A stretch of DNA of 64,000 nt from Flavobacterium ichthyis (GTDB lineage Bacteria; Bacteroidota; Bacteroidia; Flavobacteriales; Flavobacteriaceae). The notes beneath the pieces are model-generated. The model was not told where the DNA came from and ran no database searches. It saw nothing but the letters and a program-made list of their open reading frames with translations. The translations under genes were made by a program, and so were the position numbers. Below, piece by piece: positions 1 through 7,367 of this stretch (position 1 is the first letter of the stretch; each line of letters begins with the position of its first letter). The stretch covers positions 1 through 64,000 of the forward strand of contig NZ_JAABLM010000007.1 in NCBI RefSeq assembly GCF_009915155.1. Reading direction: 5' to 3'.

Positions 1-51
1 ACTACATAACCTATTATAACAACGATAGAATAAAGTCGAATTTAAACAAAA

Positions 52-76
52 TGAGCCCGATAAAATATCGAGCTCA
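52..76 (-). terminator. Hairpin terminator downstream of the first lipoprotein gene
   Basis: Two 11-base arms (52-62 and 66-76) with a 3-base loop pair fully when read on the minus strand, counting one G-U pair. They are followed on that strand by TTTTG. This fits a rho-independent terminator for the minus-strand gene ending at 165, although it lies about 90 bases beyond the stop. It could equally serve a plus-strand gene outside the window. Confidence 0.5.
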
Positions 77-164
77 CCATTATCAAATTTAATTGTAAAT
101 TTGTCTAAACTTTTGGGTGCAGTCTAGTTGAACGGGATTTTTTTTTTAAATCACATTGTTTCTA

Positions 165-626
165 TTAATGGCTGATGTCGTAGCTTCCCTCAGTTAAATC
201 TACAGTGTTTCCAGAACCACTTAATCTTCCAGAAAAATTTCCTTTCAACTTATTGTTCGAATTTGTTTGAACAACTGAGCTTAATTCTCCATTGTCAAAA
301 TACTGATTTGTTCCGTTGAGGTAGCGAAAAGAAAAAGTTGCATCCGCACCAACATCGCCCATTTCCACTCCAAACATTATCACTTCGGTCGCGCTGTTTC
401 CAATGGTTCCAGTTATGCCAAGTTCAGTAATTGTTTCACCATCTTCAACAAAAGTATCTTTGTCTACAACAACGTTGTTAAACGTTTTGCTTACTCCGTT
501 GATTTTTACAGAAATACTTCCGCCCGTATTTTGTCCAGGGTTTGAGTTGGAATCGTCATCGCCAGAGCAAGAATTCAAAGTTGTCATAATACCAATGGCG
601 GAAACGAATAAAAATAATTTTTTCAT
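165..626 (-). CDS. Putative lipoprotein of unknown function
   Basis: A 153-residue protein whose function I do not recognise. It begins MKKLFLFVSAIGIMTTLNSC, a type II signal peptide with the lipobox at Cys20, followed by SGDDDSN. The acidic stretch after the Cys resembles the Bacteroidota signal for export of lipoproteins to the outer membrane and cell surface. The rest is rich in beta-strand-like alternation (SISVKING, FSFRYLNGTNQYF, GNFSGRLSGSGN), suggesting a small beta-sandwich. An in-frame ATG 21 codons upstream was rejected because a TATATTTG promoter box lies between the two starts, and only the downstream ATG gives a signal peptide. The gene is transcribed alone. Confidence 0.75.
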   Translation of the reverse strand: MKKLFLFVSAIGIMTTLNSCSGDDDSNSNPGQNTGGSISVKINGVSKTFNNVVVDKDTFVEDGETITELGITGTIGNSATEVIMFGVEMGDVGADATFSFRYLNGTNQYFDNGELSSVVQTNSNNKLKGNFSGRLSGSGNTVDLTEGSYDISH

Positions 627-647
627 GTTAGTTTTGTTAAATTTCAG

Positions 648-677
648 CAAATATAAAAAATCAAACGTTTTCGCAAA
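648..677 (-). promoter_or_regulatory. Promoter of the 165-626 lipoprotein gene
   Basis: On the minus strand TTTG (677-674) is followed after 18 bases by TATATTTG (655-648). This matches the Bacteroidota sigma-A consensus TTTG / TAnnTTTG. The predicted start of transcription is near 644, giving a leader of about 18 bases before the ATG at 626. Confidence 0.6.
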
Positions 678-701
678 ATTATTGCCCAAAATAATTTAAG
701 A

Positions 702-1139
702 TTACTTCAAATAAAAAACTTCATTAGCATAATCGATGATGGCTTTGCCGTTGATTAAAATATCAGCTCCAATGATGCCGTGAACGGGTTTGGCTTTGTA
801 CTCTTTGAGGGCGAGATTCACATGCGACATATTGAAAATGACCAAGTGGAAATTGGGTGTTTGCCAACGGCCTAATTGCAATATATTTTTTTCGGCAATT
901 TGCGTTGTCATGCCCACGGCTCCGGCTCCTGCAGCTTTGGTAGCAGAGTCTTGAGCTGAAAGTTTAAAAATTGCTATTCCTTCGAAATCTACGCAACTAC
1001 TAGAAGCACCGGTGTCTAAAATAAAATTTCCGGAAACACCGTTTATCTTGCCTTTAATAAGCAAGTGATTGGTTTTAGAAATTTTCATTTTTATCTTTTT
1101 GTAACCTTCTTTCTTAAGAAATTCGGGGTTGAGTAGCAT
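702..1139 (-). CDS. Retropepsin-like aspartic protease, clan AA
   Basis: A 145-residue soluble protein with the motif FILDTGASSSCVD (catalytic Asp at about residue 42), the hallmark of single-domain retropepsin-like aspartyl proteases that act as homodimers. A downstream HGIIGADIL segment matches the second conserved Ile-Gly-x-Asp part of the fold. No signal peptide is visible, so it probably acts in the cytoplasm, and its substrate is unknown. An internal ATG (codon 18) is possible, but the KKEGYKKIKMKISKTNHLL stretch before the domain looks like a genuine N-terminal strand, so the longer form is preferred. It is separated from the next upstream gene by a terminator at 1221-1242. Confidence 0.8.
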   Translation of the reverse strand: MLLNPEFLKKEGYKKIKMKISKTNHLLIKGKINGVSGNFILDTGASSSCVDFEGIAIFKLSAQDSATKAAGAGAVGMTTQIAEKNILQLGRWQTPNFHLVIFNMSHVNLALKEYKAKPVHGIIGADILINGKAIIDYANEVFYLK

Positions 1140-1220
1140 AGTTTCATTTTATTCAGAAAGTAAAAATAAAGAAATCTACACAAAAGAGAATAATTGTTCT
1201 TATTAATATTTTGCCAAAGA

Positions 1221-1242
1221 AAAAGGCGGAAATACCGCCTTT
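1221..1242 (-). terminator. Rho-independent terminator of the 323-residue lipoprotein gene
   Basis: Arms AAAGGCGG (1222-1229) and CCGCCTTT (1235-1242) form a perfect 8-bp stem with a 5-base loop. On the minus strand they are followed by TTTTTC. The hairpin lies about 30 bases after the stop of the gene ending at 1271. Confidence 0.8.
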
Positions 1243-1270
1243 AGATAACACTAACTAAACTGAACTTTTT

Positions 1271-2242
1271 TTATTGAATGGCATTAATAGCGGCAACTAA
1301 TTGTGCTTCGCTACCTAAGACGGTTTGAACCGAAGTAATTGAAATCACGTGATCTTCGGCAATGTTAACGCCTTGAACCGCATACCTAAACATGCCATTT
1401 TGCTCGGAAACGAAAATAACATGACAGGCTAAACCAATAGGAATTTGTCCGTAATGCTCGCTAAATTGTTGGGTATCTTCGTTGTAAACATCTAATTGTG
1501 CTAAAGCATTTGTGCCTTCGCCATCGTAAGAAAGGTAAACCGCACTATTATCCGCATCAAAACCTGTGGGAACAGTAACTAAAAGGGTTGTTTTCGGACG
1601 TGGATCTAAATAAAATTTATCAACATTTGTCCAACCAAAATTTCCAAAATTAACGTAATAAGAAACACCTTCACCAAAAACGCCGCCTTGACCCTCGCCA
1701 TTGTCTTCTTCCCAAACTAGGTTACCATTTTCGTCAATCGCCCCATTAAAAAGTTGCATTTCATCGTCTGGTGTTCCGGTAGTTAAACTAGCCGGAACTA
1801 GAAGTTGCATGGTACAATCGATATCTACAGGTTGTCCATTTTTAGTAGCATTGACATAAAAAGCACCGCCGGAAATAAGCATTGATTTGTTGCCATCAGG
1901 CATCAATCCCATCGTGGGTTTATTAGTGGCTAACATTGTACCTTTGTCAAATATTTCTACATATTCGATTATCACGTTTCCAGTAATGTCGTTTCCATTT
2001 TGCGTTAAACAAGTTCCATTAATCGATAAAACAACTCCTTTTGCTGAAGTAAACTGTTGAAAGCCCGCATCGGCATTCACCACGAAATTTTGTGTAATCC
2101 CGTCTAAAGCATCGATACGCAAAGCGTTAAATTCAGCAGCAGTTGGCGGATTGACACCACCATTATTATTATCATCAGTCTTACAACTTAAAAATAAGCT
2201 AATCGTAAAAATGGTAATAACTGTGTTAATTTTTGACTTCAT
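1271..2242 (-). CDS. Putative lipoprotein of unknown function
   Basis: A 323-residue protein with an N-terminal lipoprotein signal, MKSKINTVITIFTISLFLSC, then KTDDNNNGG, so it is probably a surface or outer-membrane lipoprotein. I do not recognise the family. The middle (GNVIIEYVEIFDKGTML, SGGAFYVNATKNGQPV, then QLLVPASL) looks like a ZU5-type or similar beta-sandwich, which is a weak inference. There is a W-rich segment (NFGWTNVDKFYLDP) in the second half. It is monocistronic, with its own terminator just downstream, and divergent from tatD. Confidence 0.7.
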   Translation of the reverse strand: MKSKINTVITIFTISLFLSCKTDDNNNGGVNPPTAAEFNALRIDALDGITQNFVVNADAGFQQFTSAKGVVLSINGTCLTQNGNDITGNVIIEYVEIFDKGTMLATNKPTMGLMPDGNKSMLISGGAFYVNATKNGQPVDIDCTMQLLVPASLTTGTPDDEMQLFNGAIDENGNLVWEEDNGEGQGGVFGEGVSYYVNFGNFGWTNVDKFYLDPRPKTTLLVTVPTGFDADNSAVYLSYDGEGTNALAQLDVYNEDTQQFSEHYGQIPIGLACHVIFVSEQNGMFRYAVQGVNIAEDHVISITSVQTVLGSEAQLVAAINAIQ

Positions 2243-2354
2243 AATAATATGTTTAAGCGATTATATAACTTTAGATAACTTAAATGTTAAATGGTTGCGT
2301 TGTTTTAAAGATATTATTTAATTTTTTGCAAAAAATTATTTTTATAGAAATGAT

Positions 2355-2369
2355 TATTTTTGCAAAATG
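2355..2369 (+). promoter_or_regulatory. -7 box abutting the tatD start codon
   Basis: TATTTTTG (2355-2362) fits TAnnTTTG and is followed by only four bases before the ATG at 2367. With transcription starting about four bases after the box, the mRNA would be leaderless. A clear -33 TTTG at the usual spacing is absent; the nearest TTTG (2325-2328) is 26 bases upstream. Confidence 0.45.
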
Positions 2370-3134
2370 ATTTTAACTGATACCCATTCACATATTTATT
2401 CTGAAGAATTTTCGCAAGATCAGGACCAAATGATGCAACGTGCTTTTGACGCTGGTGTGCAAAGAATTTTTGTTCCGGCAATTGACTCGAATTATGCTGA
2501 AGCGATGTTTGCTATTGAAAAAAAATATCCTGAAAATGTTTTTTTAATGATGGGTTTGCATCCCACTTACGTGAAAGAAAATTTTGAAGAAGAACTGGCC
2601 TTTGTAGAAAGCGAATTGAACCGCCGGAAATATTTTGCCGTAGGCGAAATTGGCATCGATTTATTTTGGGACAAAACTTTTTTAAAGCAACAACAAGAAG
2701 CTTTTCAACGGCAGATTCAATTGGCCAAAAAACACAAGTTGCCCATCAACATTCATTGTCGAGATGCATTTGACGAAGTTTTTGAGGTTCTAGAAAGCGA
2801 AAAGGCTCATGATTTATTTGGAATTTTTCATTGTTTTACGGGCAATTTTCAGCAAGCACAACAAGCTATTTCCTACGGAATGAAGTTGGGAATTGGTGGC
2901 GTAGCAACTTTCAAAAATGGTAAAATTGATCAATTTTTGAGTGAAATTCCAATCAAAAATATTGTCTTAGAAACTGATTCGCCGTATTTAGCACCTATTC
3001 CCCATCGCGGTAAGCGAAATGAAAGCAGTTATGTAAAATTAGTTGCCGAAAAATTAGCTTTAATTTATAATCTGCCAATTGAGAAAATTGCAGCCATCAC
3101 AACCGAAAATTCTAAAGAAATATTTGGGGTTTAA
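2367..3134 (+). CDS. tatD: TatD family metal-dependent DNase
   Basis: A 255-residue cytoplasmic metallohydrolase of the amidohydrolase-like TatD family (3'-5' DNase involved in DNA repair and fragment turnover). The first metal site is visible as TDTHSHIY (HxH) at the N terminus, then the conserved GEIGIDLFWD with Glu, NIHCRDA (His), GIFHCFTG (His) and LETDSPYLAP (Asp). The length is typical of the family. It begins a plus-strand run followed by an acyltransferase and asparaginase. The start is set by a -7 promoter box that ends four bases upstream. Confidence 0.93.
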   Translation: MILTDTHSHIYSEEFSQDQDQMMQRAFDAGVQRIFVPAIDSNYAEAMFAIEKKYPENVFLMMGLHPTYVKENFEEELAFVESELNRRKYFAVGEIGIDLFWDKTFLKQQQEAFQRQIQLAKKHKLPINIHCRDAFDEVFEVLESEKAHDLFGIFHCFTGNFQQAQQAISYGMKLGIGGVATFKNGKIDQFLSEIPIKNIVLETDSPYLAPIPHRGKRNESSYVKLVAEKLALIYNLPIEKIAAITTENSKEIFGV

Positions 3135-3199
3135 TATAGATGTAACAGCTAATTGAATAAAATTTCGTTCTTTTGTGAATTGTTATAAATCAGAAATTA

Positions 3200-4336
3200 A
3201 TGTCTAAATTCGATAAAATCAGGCCATTTTACGATAGTGAAGTCAATGAAGCTTTGTGCAAAATTGCTGATCACCCGATGATGAAAGCCATGATGAGTTT
3301 TACTTTTCCGGAAACGCCCGAAAATGTTTGGATTGAACAATTAAAAAGAACCCACTCTATTCGTGATTTTCAGTGCAATTTTATTTATCATGCGATTATG
3401 AAAGTGCTCGAAAATAGTTCGGAAGGATTGACCACTTCTGGTTTTGAAAACTTAGACAAGCACACGCCTTACCTTTTTATTTCTAACCATCGAGACATTA
3501 TTCTGGATACTTCATTGCTCAACACATGTTTAATGGACAATGGTTTGGTAATGACTGCTTCGGCAATTGGTGACAATTTGGTAAAAAAATCTTTTTTACA
3601 CATTTTATCCAAATTAAATCGTAACTTTTTGGTTCAAAGAGAATTATCTCCAAGAGAACTATTACAAAGTTCAAAATTAATGGCAGAATATGTGGGTCAA
3701 TTAATTTTGCGCGAAAATCGTTCTGTATGGATTGCGCAACGCGAAGGTCGAACCAAAGACGGCAACGATGCCACTCATACCGGGGTATTAAAAATGTTGG
3801 GCATGGCAAGCGACGAAAAGAATTTGATGGATTATTTCAAAAAATTAAAAATCGTTCCGGTTTCCATTTCTTACGAATACGACCCGACTGATGCTTTAAA
3901 AATGCCACAACTAATGGCGTTAGCAAATGACGAAGTATATATTAAAGATAAAAATGAAGATTTCATGACACTTTTGAGTGGTATTATGGGTCAGAAAAAA
4001 AGAATCCACATTCATGTTGGAAAAGTTTTAGATGAAGAATTAACCCAAATTTCGGAGCAATTTGAAAATCAAAACAAGCAGATTCAAGCATTGGCACAAG
4101 CAATTGATGACTCTATTTTATCTACCTATAAATTATGGCCAACGAACTATATAGCTTACGATTTGTTACACAAAACCAACCAATATTCGCATTTATATAC
4201 CGATAAAGAAAAATCCATTTTCGAAAGACGATTAGAAATTCGCATAGACGAAAATAACCCAGTTGAATTTGAAGGATTTTTAGCCATGTATGCTAATCCT
4301 GTGGTAAATAAATCGAAATATGAAAACGCAGTTTAA
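3200..4336 (+). CDS. PlsB/PlsC-like glycerolipid acyltransferase
   Basis: A 378-residue protein with acyltransferase blocks: FISNHRDIILDTSLLN (acyl-acceptor His/Asp block) and WIAQREGRTKDGND, which resembles the EGxRS block of PlsB. It probably transfers acyl groups onto glycerol phosphate or lysophosphatidate during membrane lipid synthesis. The catalytic block reads H-x5-D rather than the usual H-x4-D, unless the nearer Asp (HRD) is used. There is no obvious membrane segment, so it may be peripheral. The stop overlaps the start of the asparaginase gene by 17 bases, which implies co-translation. Confidence 0.75.
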   Translation: MSKFDKIRPFYDSEVNEALCKIADHPMMKAMMSFTFPETPENVWIEQLKRTHSIRDFQCNFIYHAIMKVLENSSEGLTTSGFENLDKHTPYLFISNHRDIILDTSLLNTCLMDNGLVMTASAIGDNLVKKSFLHILSKLNRNFLVQRELSPRELLQSSKLMAEYVGQLILRENRSVWIAQREGRTKDGNDATHTGVLKMLGMASDEKNLMDYFKKLKIVPVSISYEYDPTDALKMPQLMALANDEVYIKDKNEDFMTLLSGIMGQKKRIHIHVGKVLDEELTQISEQFENQNKQIQALAQAIDDSILSTYKLWPTNYIAYDLLHKTNQYSHLYTDKEKSIFERRLEIRIDENNPVEFEGFLAMYANPVVNKSKYENAV

Positions 4337-5351
4337 GCCAAAAATTTTATTGATTTACACCGGTGGAACCATCGGGATGATTAAAGATTTCGAAACCGGC
4401 TCTTTAAAAGCGTTCAATTTCGCCAAATTAATAAAAAGCGTACCAGAACTCAAGCAATTAGAATGCGAAATTGAAACCATTTCTTTCGAAAATCCTATCG
4501 ATTCTTCAAATATGAATCCATCAGAATGGGTTAAAATTGCCAGCATAATCGAAGAAAATTACGCCAATTTTGATGGATTTGTGGTGCTTCACGGGTCAGA
4601 TACCATGTCATATTCGGCTTCCGCTTTGAGTTTTATGCTCGAGAATTTAGCCAAACCCGTGGTTTTCACCGGATCGCAATTACCTATTGGAGATTTGAGA
4701 ACGGATGCCAAAGAAAACCTGATTACCGCGATACAAATTGCCTCTTTACAACATAAAAACAAACCCGTGATTACAGAAGTTTGTCTTTATTTTGAATACA
4801 AATTATACCGCGGAAACCGAACTACAAAAATTAATGCCGAACATTTTAACGCATTTTTATCGCCAAATTATATTCCACTTGCCGAATCTGGTGTTCATTT
4901 AAAAGTTAACTACGAGTATTTGTTCCCAAAAAATGCCAAAAAACTAATCGTCCACAAAAAAATTGACGATAATGTAGCAATTCTAAAAATTTTCCCAGGA
5001 ATCAACGAAAACGTACTTTCAGCCATTATCAACATCGCTGGCTTAAAAGGAATTGTCCTCGAAACTTATGGAGCCGGAAACGCCCCAACCGAAGATTGGC
5101 TGATAAATGTTTTGAAAAAAGCCATAAAAAATGGACTTCAAGTAGTAAACGTAACCCAATGTTCTGCTGGAAGTGTCGATATGGGAAAATACGAAACCAG
5201 TTCCATGCTCAAAAAAATCGGCGTGATTTCCGGCAAAGACATCACCACCGAATCCGCAATTACAAAACTCATGTATTTGTTAGGCCAAAACGTTTCGCCA
5301 AAGGTTTTCAAAACCATATTCGAAACCTCACTTCGCGGTGAAATTTCCTAA
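4320..5351 (+). CDS. ansA: Type I L-asparaginase
   Basis: A 343-residue protein that hydrolyses L-asparagine to aspartate and ammonia. Both catalytic threonine motifs are present: LLIYTGGTIGM near the N terminus (nucleophile Thr17) and VVLHGSDTMSYSASALSF near residue 95. FTGSQLPIGDLRTDAKEN is also diagnostic. There is no signal peptide, consistent with the cytoplasmic type I enzyme. It overlaps the preceding acyltransferase gene by 17 bases. The region after the stop leads into tRNA-Ser without a clear hairpin. Confidence 0.92.
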   Translation: MKTQFKPKILLIYTGGTIGMIKDFETGSLKAFNFAKLIKSVPELKQLECEIETISFENPIDSSNMNPSEWVKIASIIEENYANFDGFVVLHGSDTMSYSASALSFMLENLAKPVVFTGSQLPIGDLRTDAKENLITAIQIASLQHKNKPVITEVCLYFEYKLYRGNRTTKINAEHFNAFLSPNYIPLAESGVHLKVNYEYLFPKNAKKLIVHKKIDDNVAILKIFPGINENVLSAIINIAGLKGIVLETYGAGNAPTEDWLINVLKKAIKNGLQVVNVTQCSAGSVDMGKYETSSMLKKIGVISGKDITTESAITKLMYLLGQNVSPKVFKTIFETSLRGEIS

Positions 5352-5412
5352 ATTTTTTTCCCAATTAATTTTTTAAAAACATAAATTTTACGGTTCTTTG
5401 CAGCCAACTTTT

Positions 5413-5499
5413 AGAGAGGTGTCCGAGTGGTTGAAGGAGCAAGCCTGGAAAGTTTGTATGTGGGCAACTGCATCGTGGGTTCGAATCCCATCCTCTCTG
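5413..5499 (+). tRNA. tRNA-Ser (GGA anticodon)
   Basis: A class II tRNA of 87 bases with a seven-base acceptor stem (AGAGAGG at 5413-5419 with CCTCTCT at 5492-5498). The anticodon GGA lies at 5447-5449 within the loop CTGGAAA, there is a long variable arm, and the T-arm contains GGTTCGAATCC. The discriminator base is G5499. CCA is not encoded. Confidence 0.95.
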
Positions 5500-5507
5500 C
5501 AATCCAA

Positions 5508-5538
5508 AACCTTGTGAACTTTCGCAAGGTTTTTTTTA
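5508..5538 (+). terminator. Terminator after tRNA-Ser
   Basis: AACCTTG (5508-5514) pairs with CAAGGTT (5525-5531) and is followed by an eight-base T run, a standard intrinsic terminator nine bases past the tRNA. Confidence 0.85.
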
Positions 5539-5570
5539 TTTTTAGAAGCAATCTTTCGAGCATTTTTTAT

Positions 5571-5690
5571 CCCGAAGGTTCGGGACATTTTCCCGCTTTC
5601 CACATCAATCTTTTATCAATTACTCCGGATTTTAACCCGAGCAATTGATAAAAGGATCTCCGCTACTCCCGAAATTTCGGGACGGGGTTA
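5571..5690 (-). repeat. Dispersed structured element, copy 1
   Basis: Part of a family of intergenic elements seen eight times in this window. Read on the minus strand, it starts CCCCG, continues with a nested TCCCGAAATTTCGGGA palindrome (5667-5682), then GTAGCGGAGATCC. A hairpin follows with arms TTTTATCAATT (5611-5621) and AATTGATAAAA (5643-5653), and then the right motif AGATTGATGTGGAAAGCGGG. A second TCCCGAA-GG-TTCGGGA hairpin (5570-5585) closes it. It fills most of the 334-base space between tRNA-Ser and the barrel gene, where no further gene is seen. Confidence 0.7.
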
Positions 5691-5833
5691 GATGAAAATT
5701 TTTAGGCATTTTTTTAATCTTAGGAAAATCGAGGCGGAAAATATATTTGCAAAATAAATCATTGGCAAATCCATAAAATTCACCTTCCTATAACTCAAAA
5801 TTTTTAACTATTTTTATTGCATAATTCTCAGCT

Positions 5834-6655
5834 ATGAAACCAGTTTGTTTTTTTCTTTTTCTTTTTTGTTCCGCAACAATTTGGGCTCAAGATCCCGTAA
5901 CAAACCGGAAAATTAAAGAGCAACAAGAACGAGAGCAGCAAGAACGATTAAAAGAAATTATCAACCGCGAACAAAGTATCGACACCACAGAAATTTCCGA
6001 AACCCGACGTCGAGATTCCTTGCGAACCACCGTTACCGTTGTCGATTCGCTTTATCGGGAAGACCAGTTTTATATTGGACTAACTTATAATTGGTTACAA
6101 AATAATCCTTCAGGTGTAAAACAAAATTCATTTTCTACTGGACTTCATTTGGGTTTTATGCGGGACATTCCCATCAACAAACGCCGGAATGTTGCATTTG
6201 CTTTGGGATTAGGATATTCACTCAATGACTATCGCCAAAATTTAAAAATTAACGATATTGATGGAGCGAGAACTTATGAAGTTATTGACGAAAGCGAAGT
6301 AGATTTTGATAAAAATAAATTTGCCTTACATTTTGTAGAACTCCCGATAGAATTTCGTTGGCGAAGTTCTACCGTGCAAAGTCATCGTTTTTGGAGAATT
6401 TATGCAGGATTTAAAATGAGTTATTTGTTTTTAAACAAGTCTAAGTTTGTTGCCGATGGTGAAAAAATTCGGCTTTACAACAATGATGATTTTAACGAAT
6501 TTCGATACGGGACTTATATTTCTTTTGGTTACAACACCTGGAATTTTCACGCTTATTATGGTTTAAACGAAATTTTTAAAAATTCGGCAAGGGTAAACGG
6601 AAATCCTATTGAAATGCAAACCATCAATATCGGTTTGATGTTTTACATTCTTTAA
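5834..6655 (+). CDS. Outer membrane beta-barrel protein, porin-like
   Basis: A 273-residue protein with a Sec signal peptide (MKPVCFFLFLFCSATIWAQ, cleaved before DPV). A charged Glu/Gln/Arg-rich stretch (residues 25-60, likely helical) follows, then alternating hydrophobic strands typical of PF13568-type barrels (QFYIGLTYNW, STGLHLGF, NVAFALGLGYSL, FWRIYAGFKMSY). It ends in IGLMFYIL with a hydrophobic C terminus expected for an outer-membrane barrel. It is not close enough to PorT/SprT to claim a type IX secretion role. A TATATTTG box at 5742-5749 could be its promoter, giving a long leader. The stop overlaps the convergent gene by four bases. Confidence 0.7.
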   Translation: MKPVCFFLFLFCSATIWAQDPVTNRKIKEQQEREQQERLKEIINREQSIDTTEISETRRRDSLRTTVTVVDSLYREDQFYIGLTYNWLQNNPSGVKQNSFSTGLHLGFMRDIPINKRRNVAFALGLGYSLNDYRQNLKINDIDGARTYEVIDESEVDFDKNKFALHFVELPIEFRWRSSTVQSHRFWRIYAGFKMSYLFLNKSKFVADGEKIRLYNNDDFNEFRYGTYISFGYNTWNFHAYYGLNEIFKNSARVNGNPIEMQTINIGLMFYIL

Positions 6656-7257
6656 ATCCAAAAATAAAGAAGCAAAAATTGCGGCAATAATCCGGTAAAA
6701 AAACCTGCTGTAAGTTCTAAACCCGAGTGTGCTTTCATTACCAATCGCGAACTTGCCACCAAACCTGTCAAAAATAAAAAAGTGGCGATCAAATACAAAT
6801 GATTCGTTTGGGTTTTTAGGCTCATGCCAATTGTAAAAACCGCCAAAGCACTCATCCCCACCATGTGAATACTTGCTTTTAACTTCACAAAAGTCATCAA
6901 AAGCAATAAAACAGAACTCACCAACGCCCCAAAAAAGAAAAAATAAAGCTCCGGAATAAACTCGCTTTTAAGACTTTTTTCAATTAACAAAAGCAATAAA
7001 ACACAGTTAATAGAAAGCGGAATTTTTCGTTGTTCCACTTTAGAAAGCATAATATTATTTGCCTTTCCGATACTTATTAAAAAATAAAAAACCGAAATAG
7101 GAATTAAAATGGTAAGGATTAAAACCTGAATTATGATGAGAAAAAATTCTTGGTAAAGATGAAATCTATCAGTCAAAAAAAAGTACAGCAAAACCGCGTA
7201 AACCGAAATAAACAACGGATGAAAAATGTAAGAAAATACAGATAGTAATTTGTTCAT
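6652..7257 (-). CDS. Integral membrane protein, PAP2-like C terminus
   Basis: A 201-residue protein with about six hydrophobic segments. The last third reads SSRLVMKAHSGLELTAGFF, which resembles the final active-site motif (SR-x5-H-x3-D) of PAP2 lipid phosphatases, but the upstream KxxxxxxRP and PSGH motifs are absent. It may be a degenerate or divergent member without phosphatase activity. It is convergent with, and overlaps by four bases, the outer-membrane barrel gene. No partner gene suggests a role. Confidence 0.6.
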   Translation of the reverse strand: MNKLLSVFSYIFHPLFISVYAVLLYFFLTDRFHLYQEFFLIIIQVLILTILIPISVFYFLISIGKANNIMLSKVEQRKIPLSINCVLLLLLIEKSLKSEFIPELYFFFFGALVSSVLLLLMTFVKLKASIHMVGMSALAVFTIGMSLKTQTNHLYLIATFLFLTGLVASSRLVMKAHSGLELTAGFFTGLLPQFLLLYFWI

Positions 7258-7367
7258 TTTAGGCTATAAGCTTTTGGAAACAAGCGGTAATATTAGACAA
7301 AATAAAATTTACTGTTTTTTTCATTTTTCAAGTCTTCCAATTATATGATTTTCAAATTAAATAATCA

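Noticed and set aside
5388..5648. Short frames on both strands over tRNA-Ser
   Set aside because: They are translations of the tRNA, its terminator and a repeat element.
5834..6655. PorT/SprT type IX secretion protein
   Set aside because: The barrel pattern is shared by many porin-like proteins. Length and the charged N-terminal region do not match PorT closely, and no other secretion gene is nearby.
6652..7257. Active PAP2 phosphatase
   Set aside because: Only the last motif is recognisable; the first two catalytic motifs are absent, so activity is not claimed.
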